Positions 34,997 through 43,958 of a stretch of 64,000 nucleotides of DNA are shown piece after piece. The stretch covers positions 199,579 to 263,578 of the forward strand of contig NZ_JADBGR010000109.1 of NCBI RefSeq assembly GCF_014892515.1, in the 5' to 3' direction. The DNA is from Myceligenerans pegani. Lineage in GTDB: Bacteria; Actinomycetota; Actinomycetes; Actinomycetales; Cellulomonadaceae. The translations under genes were made by a program, and so were the position numbers. Below the pieces are notes generated by a model that was not told the origin of the DNA, searched no databases, and saw only the letters and a program-made list of their open reading frames with translations. Each line of letters starts with the position of its first letter. Position 1 is the first letter of the stretch.

Positions 34997-36241
34997 ATGT
35001 CCCAGATCGAATCCGCCGAGGTGGTCCTCACCTCCCCCGGCCGCAACTTCGTCACACTCAAGATCACGACGTCGGACGGCGTCGTCGGCCTCGGCGACGC
35101 GACCGTCAACGGCCGCGAGCTGGCCGTCGCCGCCTACCTCACCGACCACGTCGTCCCGCTGCTGATCGGCCGGGACCCCGCGAACATCGAGGACACCTGG
35201 CAGTACCTGTACCGGGGCGCCTACTGGCGGCGCGGCCCGATCACCATGGCCGCCATCGCCGCCGTCGACGTCGCCCTCTGGGACATCAAGGCGAAGGTCG
35301 CCGGGCAGCCGCTCTACCAGCTCCTGGGCGGCGCCTCCCGCGCCGGCGCGCTTGCCTACGGCCACGCGTCCGGCACCACGACCGAGGCGCTGTTCGACTC
35401 CATCCGGAACCATCTCGACCTGGGCTTTCGCGCGATCCGCGTCCAGACGGGCGTGCCGGGCCTGGGCCAGGTGTACGGCGTCGCCGGCGACCAGCGCCCC
35501 GGGCAGCGGTACGACTACGAGCCGGCCAAGCGGAACGTCGTCGCAGGCCGGACCATGCCTGTCGAGGAGCAGTGGGACACCGCGGCGTACCTGCGGCACA
35601 TCCCGGGCGTCTTCGAGGCGGTGCGCCACGAGTTCGGCCCGGACCTGCCGCTCCTGCACGACGGCCACCACCGGATGCGTCCGATCGAGGCCGCCCGGCT
35701 GGCGCGCGACCTCGAGCCGTACCGCCTGTTCTGGCTGGAGGACGCCACGCCCGGCGAGGACCAGGACGCCCTGCGCCTGATCCGGCAGCACTCCACGACG
35801 CCGATCGCCATCGGCGAGGTGTTCAACACCGCCTTCGACTACCAGACCCTGATCACGGAGCGGCTCATCGACTACGTGCGCTCGGCCGTGACCCACACCG
35901 GCGGCATCACGCACATGAAGAAGCTGCTCGACTTCGCGGGCCTGTACGGCATCCGCTCGGGGATGCACGGGCCCACGGACGTCTCGCCCGTCGGCATGGC
36001 CGCTGCCCTCCACCTGGACCTGGCCATCCACAACTTCGGCATCCAGGAGTACATGAAGCACAGCGACACGACGCTGGAGGTGTTCCGCACGTCGTACACC
36101 TTCACCGACGGGCTGCTGCACCCGGGGGTGAACCCTGGTCTCGGGGTGGACCTGGACGAGGATCTCGCGGCACGCTTCGAGTACACACCCGCGTACCTGC
36201 CCATCAACCGCACCCTCGACGGAACGGTCCACGACTGGTGA
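34997..36241 (+). CDS. manD: D-mannonate dehydratase, enolase superfamily (ManD/RspA type)
   Basis: Dehydrates D-mannonate to 2-keto-3-deoxygluconate. A 414-residue enolase-superfamily enzyme. The lid domain is residues 1-120 ([20 protein letters not shown]). Metal ligands lie on successive barrel strands in [19 protein letters not shown] and [11 protein letters not shown], and the barrel closes with [20 protein letters not shown]. The ATG at 34997 follows AGGAG at ten bases. It is separated from uxaC by a palindromic element and overlaps the GH67 start (GTGA). Kinase and aldolase for the product are not in the window. Confidence 0.92.
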   Translation: MSQIESAEVVLTSPGRNFVTLKITTSDGVVGLGDATVNGRELAVAAYLTDHVVPLLIGRDPANIEDTWQYLYRGAYWRRGPITMAAIAAVDVALWDIKAKVAGQPLYQLLGGASRAGALAYGHASGTTTEALFDSIRNHLDLGFRAIRVQTGVPGLGQVYGVAGDQRPGQRYDYEPAKRNVVAGRTMPVEEQWDTAAYLRHIPGVFEAVRHEFGPDLPLLHDGHHRMRPIEAARLARDLEPYRLFWLEDATPGEDQDALRLIRQHSTTPIAIGEVFNTAFDYQTLITERLIDYVRSAVTHTGGITHMKKLLDFAGLYGIRSGMHGPTDVSPVGMAAALHLDLAIHNFGIQEYMKHSDTTLEVFRTSYTFTDGLLHPGVNPGLGVDLDEDLAARFEYTPAYLPINRTLDGTVHDW

Positions 36242-38547
36242 ACTCCACCCCCCGCAGCAGTTCGGACAGCATCCCCGACGACGCCTCCAGCGGTTCGCCC
36301 GACGACGCCCGGCGGCCCGATCCACATGCCTCCGGGCCACGCACCGGGTCGCCCCCGGCCGGCGCGGCCCCGGCCCGGCCGCATGCCGCCTGGCTCCCCG
36401 ACGCCGCGTTCGCGGCGATCGGCCGCCGCAGGGTGGCGATCCGCGGCGACGGCGCGCTGGTCGGCACCGTGGCCGCCGAGGTCGCGGCGGCCACCGCGGC
36501 CCACGGCGGCTCGTTCAGCCGCCTGGAGTCGGGCTCGGGCGTGGCCGACGCCGACCTCGTCCTGACCATCATCGAGGACGACGCCGGCCCGCAGCCGGCC
36601 GCCGCCCCGGCCCCCGGCGACCACGCCACGACCGACGACAACGCCATCCTGCGTGGTGGATGCGTTCCCATCACGCGGGATGGCGTGGTCGGTGAGCCGG
36701 AGGCGGCGGGCGAGCCGGAGGCCGACGAGTCGTTCCGCCTGTCGCGGGACGACGGGAGCGTCGTCGTCGAGGCTGCCTGCGACCGGGGGCTGCTGTACGG
36801 GTTCTTTCATGTCGTGCGACTCGGGGAGGCCGCGTTCAGCGGGCCGGATCTCGTCGAGCGGCACGCGCCCGCCACCGCGATGCGGATGCTCGACCACTGG
36901 GACAACGTCGCCGTCCACGCGGTGATGGGGCAGGTCGAGCGCGGATACGCGGGCGGCTCGATCTTCTACGACGACGGCGCGGTGCGCGCGGACCTGTCGC
37001 GCGTCGAGGCGTACGCGCGCCTGCTCGCGTCCACAGGCATCAACCGGGTGGCGATCAACAACGTCAACGTGCACGCCCGCGAGGCCCGGCTGCTCACGGA
37101 CGACCTGCCGCACGTGGCCCGGATCGCCGCGGCGTTCCGGCCGTGGGGTATCCGGGTGCACCTGTCGGTGTCCTTCGCGGCGCCGATGACGCTGGGCGGG
37201 CTCGACACGTCCGACCCCCTCGACCCGGCGGTGGCCGACTGGTGGCGCGACGCCGCCGACCGCGTCTGGGCCCAGATCCCCGACTTCGGCGGGTTCGTGG
37301 TCAAGGCCGATTCCGAGGGGCAGCCCGGGCCGTTCGCCTACGGACGCGACCACGCCGACGGCGCGAACATGCTCGCCGAGGCCGTCGCCCCGCACGGCGG
37401 TCTGGTGCACTGGCGCGCCTTCGTCTACGACCACCGCCAGGACTGGCGCGACCGCTCCACCGACCGGGCACGGGCGGCGCACGACCACTTCGCGCCGCTG
37501 GACGGCCGGTTCGCCGAGAACGTGATCGTGCAGGTCAAGTACGGCCCGATGGACTTCCAGGTGCGCGAGCCGGCGTCTCCGGTGCTCGCGGCGATGCCGC
37601 GCACCCGGGTCGCCCTGGAGCTCCAGGTCACGCAGGAGTACACGGGCCAGCAGAAGCACGCGGTCTACCTCGGCCGCCAGTGGAGCGAGATCCTGGACTT
37701 CGACTTCACCGGTCCGGACAGCGACGGTGACGCTGACAGCGCGAGCCGTATCCCCTCGCCGACGTCGGTGGCCGGGATCGTGGCGCCCTCCGGCGGCATC
37801 GTGGCCGTGTCCAATGTCGGCGACGACGAGTTCTGGACCGGTCACCCGTTCGCGCAGGCCAATCTCTACGCCTACGGGCGGCTGACCTGGGACCCCGCCG
37901 CGGACGCCGTCGGCCTGCTCGACGAGTGGATCTCGCTGACGTTCCCCGGAGCACCGGCCGACGTCGTCGACGCCCTGCACACGATCCTCGACGAGTCGTG
38001 GGAGACGTACGAACGGTACACGTCGCCCCTCGGTGTCGGGTTCATGGTGCGGCCCGGCCACCACTACGGCCCGGACGTCGACGGCTACGAGTACACGCCG
38101 TGGGGCACTTACCACTTCGCGGACCGCGACGGCATCGGCGTGGACCGCACGGTGGCGACGGGCACCGGGTACGCGGGGCTGTACCCGGAGCCCTGGGCCT
38201 CGGTCTACGAATCGCTCGAGACCTGCCCCGACGAGTTGCTCCTGTTCTTCCACCACGTCCCGTACACGCACGTGCTGCGCTCCGGGAAGACCGTGATCCA
38301 GCACATCTACGACACGCACTTCGAGGGCGTGGAGCGCGTGGAGGAGTTCGTCGCCGCGTGGGAGCGGGTACTCGGCTCGTTGTCCGGCGACGCGATGTCC
38401 GACGACGACGCGGCGCGCCTCGCGGGCCGTGTGTCCGAACGCCTCGCGGAGCAGCGACGCAGCGCGATCGAGTGGCGCGACCAGATCAACACGTACTTCT
38501 ACCGGAAGTCAGGAATCCCTGACGAACAGGGCCGCACCATCTTCTGA
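36238..38547 (+). CDS. aguA: GH67 alpha-glucuronidase
   Basis: Removes (4-O-methyl-)glucuronic acid from the non-reducing end of xylo-oligosaccharides. The 769-residue protein has no signal peptide, so it works on imported oligosaccharides. Glu360 in [10 protein letters not shown] fits the acid role; Asp439 in [11 protein letters not shown] and Glu467 in [13 protein letters not shown] have the D/E spacing (28) of the GH67 catalytic pair. The GTG at 36238 overlaps the manD stop by four bases. The first 55 residues are a Ser/Asp/Pro-rich extension. A 46-bp palindrome within codons 135-150 adds a stretch absent from typical homologues. GH67 supplies glucuronate for UxaC, UxuB and ManD. Confidence 0.92.
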   Translation: MNSTPRSSSDSIPDDASSGSPDDARRPDPHASGPRTGSPPAGAAPARPHAAWLPDAAFAAIGRRRVAIRGDGALVGTVAAEVAAATAAHGGSFSRLESGSGVADADLVLTIIEDDAGPQPAAAPAPGDHATTDDNAILRGGCVPITRDGVVGEPEAAGEPEADESFRLSRDDGSVVVEAACDRGLLYGFFHVVRLGEAAFSGPDLVERHAPATAMRMLDHWDNVAVHAVMGQVERGYAGGSIFYDDGAVRADLSRVEAYARLLASTGINRVAINNVNVHAREARLLTDDLPHVARIAAAFRPWGIRVHLSVSFAAPMTLGGLDTSDPLDPAVADWWRDAADRVWAQIPDFGGFVVKADSEGQPGPFAYGRDHADGANMLAEAVAPHGGLVHWRAFVYDHRQDWRDRSTDRARAAHDHFAPLDGRFAENVIVQVKYGPMDFQVREPASPVLAAMPRTRVALELQVTQEYTGQQKHAVYLGRQWSEILDFDFTGPDSDGDADSASRIPSPTSVAGIVAPSGGIVAVSNVGDDEFWTGHPFAQANLYAYGRLTWDPAADAVGLLDEWISLTFPGAPADVVDALHTILDESWETYERYTSPLGVGFMVRPGHHYGPDVDGYEYTPWGTYHFADRDGIGVDRTVATGTGYAGLYPEPWASVYESLETCPDELLLFFHHVPYTHVLRSGKTVIQHIYDTHFEGVERVEEFVAAWERVLGSLSGDAMSDDDAARLAGRVSERLAEQRRSAIEWRDQINTYFYRKSGIPDEQGRTIF
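36641..36686. repeat. 46-bp palindrome inside the GH67 gene
   Basis: Two 19-bp arms (left ACGCCATCCTGCGTGGTGG; 17 of 19 pairs) flank an 8-base loop. Outer flanks GACCACGCC (36620) and GGCGTGGTC (36682) also pair, as in the 12341 palindrome. It is read in frame as part of a linker ([20 protein letters not shown]). Confidence 0.7.
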
Positions 38548-38571
38548 ACCCCGGGAGCGGCCGGGTGTTGT

Positions 38572-38589
38572 CGAGCGGCCGGCCGCTCG
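38572..38589. repeat. Short palindrome after the GH67 gene
   Basis: CGAGCGGCC followed by GGCCGCTCG, a perfect 18-bp palindrome preceded by TTGT. It may be a shortened relative of the 40-bp elements (their TGTCG ... CTCGG ends are similar) or part of the 3' processing region of the operon. Confidence 0.45.
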
Positions 38590-38609
38590 GGAACCGAAAC
38601 CGCCGGAAA

Positions 38610-38643
38610 GGTCGCGCCTGCCCGCCGTCCGGCAGGCGCGACC
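38610..38643. terminator. Bidirectional terminator between GH67 and GH16 genes
   Basis: A perfect 13-bp stem (GGTCGCGCCTGCC and GGCAGGCGCGACC) with an 8-base loop sits between two convergent genes. Confidence 0.75.
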
Positions 38644-38659
38644 CGTCCCGGCGGGCCGG

Positions 38660-39967
38660 TCACTGGCGCTCGAACGCCCAGACCGTGCTGCCACTGGTCG
38701 ATCCGGTGTTCCACACTGGCCGACCGTTCGACGCGTACAGGTAGTCCCGGCCGCCGAGCTGATTGTTCAGCCGGAAGCCGCCGGAGGCTTCCTCGAGGCT
38801 CCACCGCGAGTCGTCGGCGACGAAGCCGGAGTTCCAGATGACCTCGCCGTCCGGCTGGGTGTCGAGGTTGCCGCGGCCGGACCTGGCGTTGTCGAGCACC
38901 CAGGCTCCGGTGGAGTCCTGCGTGGCGATCCAGTCCTGGTCGTCGTAGGAGTGGGGAGCCCCCAGCGTGAGCGCGCCGTCGGCCTCCGAGTCCAGGTACT
39001 GCCCGGTGGCCACGTTCCTGATCTTGTAGGTGGCACCGCTCACGAGGGGGTCGTCCCCGCCTCCGCCGTCGTCGCTCGTGTAGGCGCGGAAGTAGTCGAC
39101 GACGAACTCCTTCGGCCGCGGGTCGCTGGGGTCGACGCTGCCGGTCCAGCCGGCGTTCTCGTACGCGCCGAGGAGGAACACGGCGGGGTAGTCCAGGGAC
39201 TGATTGATGGTGCGCACGTGGACGTTGTCGACGAACAGCTTGAGCTGCGTCGGAGTCCACTCGACGGCGTAGATGTGCATCTCGGTCGTCATGTCGAACC
39301 CGACACCGACGCTGCTGGTGTCCCGGCTCAGGTTCGGGTCCGACCAGGGAAACAGGTTGTAGTTGAAGTTGCTGCGCCCGTGGATGCCGGCGTGCTCCAT
39401 GATGTCGAGCTCGCCGCGCTGCTCCCAGGTGTCCTGGCGGCCGATCATCCAGAACGCCGTGTGGAACCCGCTGCGGGCGTTGCTCCTCGCACGGATCTCG
39501 AAGTACCCGTACTTGGGGGTGTACTTCATGTCCGTCGGGATCGAGTGGTCGAAACGGTCGTCCTTGTGGAGGTGCGTCCGCTGTCCGGTCTGGATGCTGG
39601 AGACCTTCATCGGGTTGTCGCTGTAGTACGTCGGCTGGTCGTCGTCGATCCGCAGGACGAGCGCGTCGTTCCGGAAGGTGTAGCGGGCCCGGGAGCGCCA
39701 TTCCGGGGTCCGCGACTCGAGGTAGTTCGTGATCCACAGGCTCGAGTCGAGGCTCCCGTTGAACTCGTCGTTCCGGTCGAGCCGCCAGCCTGGCTTCTCG
39801 ATCGGGTTCGGCGGGAAGTCCGCTGCCGTCACGCTGCCTCCCGCAGCCTCTGCCGCCTCGGCTTCTGCCGCCTGAGCGGTTCCGACGGCGGCAAGCGTCG
39901 AGGAGAGCAACACGCTCAGCGCCCCCAGACCGGCCATACGCCTCATCCCTGGTCTCGTTCTCGCCAT
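38660..39967 (-). CDS. Secreted GH16 beta-glucanase with C-terminal lectin-like domain
   Basis: A 435-residue exported endo-glucanase with a signal peptide ending near AQAA (residue 34). The GH16 jelly-roll carries the signature GELDIMEHAG with nucleophile Glu186, Asp188 and acid/base Glu191. After a GGGGDD linker, about 115 residues (YKIRNVATGQYLDSEADGAL onward) look like a ricin-type trefoil or fascin-like binding domain. Substrate within GH16 (laminarin, lichenan, galactan) cannot be told from the motif; the -ELDIME- form without the extra Met is typical of lichenases and some beta-galactanases. The ATG at 39967 follows AAGGAGG. A palindromic operator lies 90 bases upstream. Confidence 0.88.
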   Translation of the reverse strand: MARTRPGMRRMAGLGALSVLLSSTLAAVGTAQAAEAEAAEAAGGSVTAADFPPNPIEKPGWRLDRNDEFNGSLDSSLWITNYLESRTPEWRSRARYTFRNDALVLRIDDDQPTYYSDNPMKVSSIQTGQRTHLHKDDRFDHSIPTDMKYTPKYGYFEIRARSNARSGFHTAFWMIGRQDTWEQRGELDIMEHAGIHGRSNFNYNLFPWSDPNLSRDTSSVGVGFDMTTEMHIYAVEWTPTQLKLFVDNVHVRTINQSLDYPAVFLLGAYENAGWTGSVDPSDPRPKEFVVDYFRAYTSDDGGGGDDPLVSGATYKIRNVATGQYLDSEADGALTLGAPHSYDDQDWIATQDSTGAWVLDNARSGRGNLDTQPDGEVIWNSGFVADDSRWSLEEASGGFRLNNQLGGRDYLYASNGRPVWNTGSTSGSTVWAFERQ

Positions 39968-40056
39968 TGACAACGACCTCCTTGGATACGTGCGCGGACG
40001 CTCGCCCCTGCGGTACGGCGATCGTGACCGACGACGCGGAGGAGGACCGCGGAAAC

Positions 40057-40082
40057 CCGGAAAGTGTACGTTCACTTTCCGG
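40057..40082. promoter_or_regulatory. Palindromic operator upstream of the GH16 gene
   Basis: Perfect 10-bp arms CCGGAAAGTG and CACTTTCCGG flank TACGTT. The core AGTG-TACGTT-CACT has the form of a LacI-family site but is unlike the other operators in the window, so a regulator outside the window may act here. Confidence 0.6.
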
Positions 40083-40174
40083 GGTGAAGTCCACCATGCC
40101 CCGTTCATGCCGTCAAGACATCTTGGCGACCTCTTGGCTGAATCTTGCCGAGATAGTGCCCCGAGATAGTGCCC

Positions 40175-40218
40175 ACGGAGAGGGCCCGCCTGCCCAGCGG
40201 CAGGCGGGCCCTCTCCGT
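40175..40218. terminator. Strong hairpin terminator of the GH9 gene
   Basis: A perfect 20-bp stem (left arm 40175-40194 starting ACGGAGAGGGCCC) with a CAGC loop lies 48 bases after the GH9 stop. It is preceded by a tandem 13-bp repeat (CGAGATAGTGCCC, 40149-40174). It separates GH9 from the GH16 promoter. Confidence 0.85.
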
Positions 40219-40265
40219 CGATCCCAGGCGGCAGCTCTCAGGCGGCCGACCTCACACGACCGACC

Positions 40266-42971
40266 TCACGCGACCGAACATCCGCGCGCGATCCACTCCG
40301 GCGGCGTGCCGCTTCCGATGAAGCCGAACGTCGTGCTGCCGCCCGCGGCCAGGCTTCCGTTCCAGCCCGCGTCGGCCGCGGTGGTGACGGAGCCGGACGT
40401 GCTGAACTTCGCGTTCCAGCCGTGCGCCACGGCGGCCGGTTCCAGCCGCATGTCCACCGCCCAGCCATCGATGGCCTCCGTACCGGCGGTGACGGTGACG
40501 TTGACGAGGAACCCGCCGTCCCACGAGTGCACGACGTCGATGTCCGCCAGGCACTCGGGCACCGGGTCATCGCCGGCGTCGGCCATGTCGTCGGCCCACG
40601 AGGAGAGCCAGCTGAGCGGCGCGTTCCAGTTGATCGTCATCTCGTTGGTCGCCCACGAGTCGATGTGGTCGATGTAGCAGAACTGCGGGGCGCAGCCCTG
40701 CAGGTTCTCCTGCGCGACCGGGTCCTGGATGGCCGAGTTCGGGCCGCCCGACAGCATGCCGTCCGGATGCGGCGGCAGCCGGTCGGCCGACGCCATCCAC
40801 CGGTTGTGCATGTTCTGGCTGAAGTAGGTCCCGTAACCCTTGACGTAGGAGTTGTTCAGCGCGTTGCGCCCCAGGATGTAGTCGAGCGTCTCGAGCGCCG
40901 CGTCCCGGTACTGCTCCTCGCCCGTCAGGTCGTACGCGGTCGCGATGATCACCGCGTTGTTGATGACCTGGTGGTTCGAGCCCCAGTCGTAGTCGCCCGG
41001 GTGGTAGGCGTGGCCGAACGGCTCGGCCTGCTGCGTGGCGACGTGCCGGTCCGCCCCCTCGATCACGGAGTCGACGACGGCGTCCCGGCCGGGCAGGTCG
41101 TTCGGCACGGTCGCCAGGTCGAGCCGGGCGGCCGCCGCGGTGAAGCCCCAGTCGAAGCCGGTGGCTCGCCAGATGTCCCCCTCGGCGCCGCCCACGTGGT
41201 ACGGCGAGGACAGGACGGCGTCGGCGAACTCGGTCTCCCCCGTGGTGAGGAAGAGCTGCGCGGCGGCCCAGTAGAACTCGTCGCCCACGCTGCCGTCGTT
41301 GTAGGGGCCACCACCGGGGTTGGGATCGACGCTGTTCGTGTCCGGCGCGATGATGTCCGGGTGCGCGGAGGCCGCGTCCCAGGCCCGGCGCGCGGCGTCG
41401 AGCAGCTCGTCCGCGTACGCCGGGTCGTAGTCGGCGTACAGGCGGGCGCCCTGGGCCGCGGCGGCGGCCAGGTTGAGGGTCGCCGCCGTCGAGGGCCGGT
41501 GCACGTACCGCGGCATCGGGTCCTCGTCGGGGAGGAGGTTCAGGCCGGTCCAGGCGATGTCGTGCAGCTTGTGGTGCGCCAGGCCGCCGGCGTCGTACTC
41601 CTCGCCGTCGATGGTCATGCGGACGCCGTCAGGAACCTGCATGTTGAGCATCCAGTCGAGGTTGTGCCGCACCTCGTCGAGGACGTCCGGCACGCCGTTG
41701 TCCCGCTCGGGGATGACGAGCGTGGAGTCGCCGAGCGCGCCGTCGGAGACGACGTCCGCGTGCAGGGTGCGCTCGTAGGTGGACAGCAGCTGGTACACGG
41801 AGATGCCGGAGTTCACGACGTACTTGCCGTGGTCGCCGGCGTCGTACCAACCCCCGGTGCCGTCGACGGTGTAGCCGTCGGGGCAGATCCAGCCGTTCTC
41901 GCCGTAGTGGTCGTTCGCGCCGTACTGTGCGTTGCCGTTGTGGTCGACGGCGCCCTCCGGCGGCAGGCAGGGGACGTCCATGTCGCCCTGGTTGACGTCG
42001 TCGCCGCCGAACTCGGAGACGTGCCCGGCGGGACGCGCGTACTCGGTCTTGAGCTGCTCGCCGTCGACCTCCACCGGCACGATCTCGTACCCGGAGCGCT
42101 GGGTGTAGTAGATGCCGAGGGAATCGGCGCGCAGCTGGTCGTAAATCGCGGAGCCGATCTCGAACGGGTACGACTCCTCGCCGTCGGCGGCGAGCACGAA
42201 GCCCGTGCCGGTGGCGTCGACGTCGGAGAAGTCGATCGTGTGCACGTTCAGTCCCGCCGACGGGTCGGTGCCCTCCGGCGTCGTCTCGCCCGAGGCGACG
42301 GCGGTCCCGGCGTCATCCCGCAGCTCCCAGCCGACGGCGGTCGTCGCGTCCGTCACGAGCGTGGCGTTCTTCGGGCCGTCCGGCAGGTAGCCGACCTGGT
42401 TCACGCGCACGCGCGGGCCGGTGTCGGGCTCGTACTCCTCGACCTCGCCGCCGGTGAGCAGGGAGACCTCGTCCAGGCACAGCTCGAAGTCCTCGGCGTT
42501 ACCGCCGAGCTGGAGCTGCACCTCGCTCTCGGCGTCGGCCGCGATGTCGAAGGCCTCGGTGAACGTCTGGCCGTCGGCGCGGAGGGTGATGTCCGCGTAG
42601 TAGAGCGGCGGCCACTCGGTCTCCGGGTCCGGCACCATCACGCGGGCCGTGGCCTCCGGGGAGGCGGTGGCCGTCACGCTGATGGTGAAGGTGTCCCCCG
42701 CGGTGACCGGGACTCCGCTCTGCCCGACGATGACGTCCCACTGGTTGCCGCCGCCGGGCACGACGCCGCACATGGTCCCGTCCGCCGACGCGGCGAACTC
42801 GACGCCGCCGGCGACCCACCAGGGATCCATGGTGCCGTCGAAGGAGGGGTTGGTCAGAAGTTCGGTACCGTCCTCGGCCTGCGCCGCGGCCGGCGAGAGC
42901 ACGACGCCGGTGAGGGCGAGTGCCGCCACGGCCGCGGCTGCTGGGCGGCCACGTTGCTGTCTGGTCTTCAC
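40266..42971 (-). CDS. Secreted GH9 cellulase with CBM4/9 and CBM2 modules
   Basis: An exported cellulase of 901 residues: signal peptide 1-32, CBM4/9-like module about 35-172 (LLTNPSFDGTMDPWWVAGGV), CelD-type Ig domain about 188-280 (RVRVNQVGYLPDGPKNATLV), GH9 barrel about 285-795, and a C-terminal CBM2 from Cys807 to Cys898. Catalytic residues fit the family: Asp377 and Asp380 in WYDAGDHGKY as base, and Glu777 in WATNEMTINWNAPL as acid. Signature 2 reads YVKGYGTYFSQNMHNRW. The start is GTG at 42971 behind GAGGAG. A CelR-like operator lies 14 bases upstream. It attacks cellulose or mixed glucans outside the cell. Confidence 0.95.
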   Translation of the reverse strand: MKTRQQRGRPAAAAVAALALTGVVLSPAAAQAEDGTELLTNPSFDGTMDPWWVAGGVEFAASADGTMCGVVPGGGNQWDVIVGQSGVPVTAGDTFTISVTATASPEATARVMVPDPETEWPPLYYADITLRADGQTFTEAFDIAADAESEVQLQLGGNAEDFELCLDEVSLLTGGEVEEYEPDTGPRVRVNQVGYLPDGPKNATLVTDATTAVGWELRDDAGTAVASGETTPEGTDPSAGLNVHTIDFSDVDATGTGFVLAADGEESYPFEIGSAIYDQLRADSLGIYYTQRSGYEIVPVEVDGEQLKTEYARPAGHVSEFGGDDVNQGDMDVPCLPPEGAVDHNGNAQYGANDHYGENGWICPDGYTVDGTGGWYDAGDHGKYVVNSGISVYQLLSTYERTLHADVVSDGALGDSTLVIPERDNGVPDVLDEVRHNLDWMLNMQVPDGVRMTIDGEEYDAGGLAHHKLHDIAWTGLNLLPDEDPMPRYVHRPSTAATLNLAAAAAQGARLYADYDPAYADELLDAARRAWDAASAHPDIIAPDTNSVDPNPGGGPYNDGSVGDEFYWAAAQLFLTTGETEFADAVLSSPYHVGGAEGDIWRATGFDWGFTAAAARLDLATVPNDLPGRDAVVDSVIEGADRHVATQQAEPFGHAYHPGDYDWGSNHQVINNAVIIATAYDLTGEEQYRDAALETLDYILGRNALNNSYVKGYGTYFSQNMHNRWMASADRLPPHPDGMLSGGPNSAIQDPVAQENLQGCAPQFCYIDHIDSWATNEMTINWNAPLSWLSSWADDMADAGDDPVPECLADIDVVHSWDGGFLVNVTVTAGTEAIDGWAVDMRLEPAAVAHGWNAKFSTSGSVTTAADAGWNGSLAAGGSTTFGFIGSGTPPEWIARGCSVA

Positions 42972-42984
42972 GCTGACTCCTCGA

Positions 42985-42998
42985 TGAGAGCGCTTCCA
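42985..42998. promoter_or_regulatory. CelR-like operator upstream of the GH9 gene
   Basis: On the minus strand TGGAAGCGCTCTCA matches the actinobacterial CelR consensus TGGGAGCGCTCCCA at 12 of 14 positions, the consensus being recalled from Thermobifida and Cellulomonas. It overlaps the 5' untranslated region, so a cellobiose-responsive LacI protein probably represses this gene. Confidence 0.7.
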
Positions 42999-43061
42999 CG
43001 AACTTCCACACCCTAGCGGGGTGGGGTGCGGCGAACTACCCGGCCCGGGGAACCGAAGCGT

Positions 43062-43427
43062 TTAAGGAAACGGCTGTACTTGCTTGCTTCGGGTGGCGGC
43101 GTCGAGTTCGCGGCGTGAGATGACGCGTTCGAACACTCCGCGGGCCGGGGAGCTCGGGGCACCGAGCACGATGCACGAAGCGCTCACCTGGGCGAGTTCC
43201 TTCTCCAGCCGACTGCGCGCGGCCGACAGGAGTGCATCGCCGGGCAGGATGACGACTTCGGCGCGGGCCTCGGCGGCGTGCTGGGCGATCTGGCTGATGG
43301 TGGCGGTGTCGCGGTGGTCGTGGACCACGTGCGTCAGCGTGTAGCCGTGCGCTTCGGCGTAACCCTGCACGTGGCGGTGTTGCGTCGCGTCGCGGGCGTA
43401 GCCGACCGCGACGGCGGTGCGGGGCAT
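43062..43427 (-). CDS. Small resolvase-like protein without catalytic serine
   Basis: A 121-residue protein that resembles only the N-terminal domain of serine recombinases: AVAVGYARDATQHRHVQGYA, then EAHGYTLTHVVHDHRDT, and a helix-strand pattern through VVILPGDALLS. In active recombinases YAR is followed by V/T-S with the nucleophilic Ser; here it reads YARDA, and no DNA-binding C-terminal domain follows. It is therefore probably not a recombinase but a stand-alone resolvase-fold protein, as seen on actinobacterial plasmids and integrative elements. It marks the left end of the accessory insert. Confidence 0.55.
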   Translation of the reverse strand: MPRTAVAVGYARDATQHRHVQGYAEAHGYTLTHVVHDHRDTATISQIAQHAAEARAEVVILPGDALLSAARSRLEKELAQVSASCIVLGAPSSPARGVFERVISRRELDAATRSKQVQPFP

Positions 43428-43581
43428 GTCTCTGTGGCCTCCAGGTCTCCTCGGCAGTGCCGTACCCGAGCCGTTCGATCTGTTCGAGGTGTACGACGGC
43501 GGTCGTGGCGGTGTTCGGCGTGAAGGTGGCGGCGATCAGGTGGTGATTCGGCGTCCCGCGACGGGGGCGGGATGAGATCGC

Positions 43582-43662
43582 CTATCGCCGTGCTCGCGAT
43601 GCGTACCGCGCGGCCAGGAAAGCCATGAGCAGGACGACGTAGCCGATCAGGATCCACGTCAT
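43582..43662 (-). CDS. 26-residue single-helix membrane microprotein
   Basis: TWILIGYVVLLMAFLAARYA followed by SRARR: one hydrophobic helix with an Arg-rich cytoplasmic end. The ATG at 43662 overlaps the stop of the KOW-like gene (ATGA), which argues that it is translated by coupling. The function is unknown. The 154 bp between it and the resolvase-like gene hold no convincing gene, although one minus-strand frame there reads like protein (LIAATFTPNTATTAVVHLEQ) without a start codon. Confidence 0.5.
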   Translation of the reverse strand: MTWILIGYVVLLMAFLAARYASRARR

Positions 43663-43958
43663 GGCGTCACCTGGTCTGCGGGCGGGTCGGTGGGTTGGTC
43701 TGCGGGTCGGAGTTCGTGGGGTGCCAGACGTGCCCGGTCGAACCCGCGCCGATCGATGTGCACCCGCACACTCCAGGCGCCCGGCAGATCGACCTCCAGA
43801 ACCATCCCGGTCGCGCCGAGCAGCAGCCGGGGACCGTCGACCACCCGGACCCGGTCGCCCACCTGCCACGGACGCGGGGGCTGCTCACGTGTGGCCGGGT
43901 CGTGGAGGCGGCCAGCCTCTTCGGCTGCGAGGTCTTCTTCACCGTCGAACACGCTCAT
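43659..43958 (-). CDS. Small KOW/SH3-like domain protein
   Basis: A 99-residue protein. The centre reads WQVGDRVRVVDGPRLLLGAT followed by GMVLEVDLPGAWSVRVHIDR, the pattern of a KOW or SH3-like barrel that binds nucleic acid or protein. The acidic N-terminus and the Pro/Asp-rich C-terminus are probably disordered. Its start overlaps the stop of the HAD gene (ATGA) and its stop overlaps the microprotein start, so the three are one coupled unit. Confidence 0.6.
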   Translation of the reverse strand: MSVFDGEEDLAAEEAGRLHDPATREQPPRPWQVGDRVRVVDGPRLLLGATGMVLEVDLPGAWSVRVHIDRRGFDRARLAPHELRPADQPTDPPADQVTP

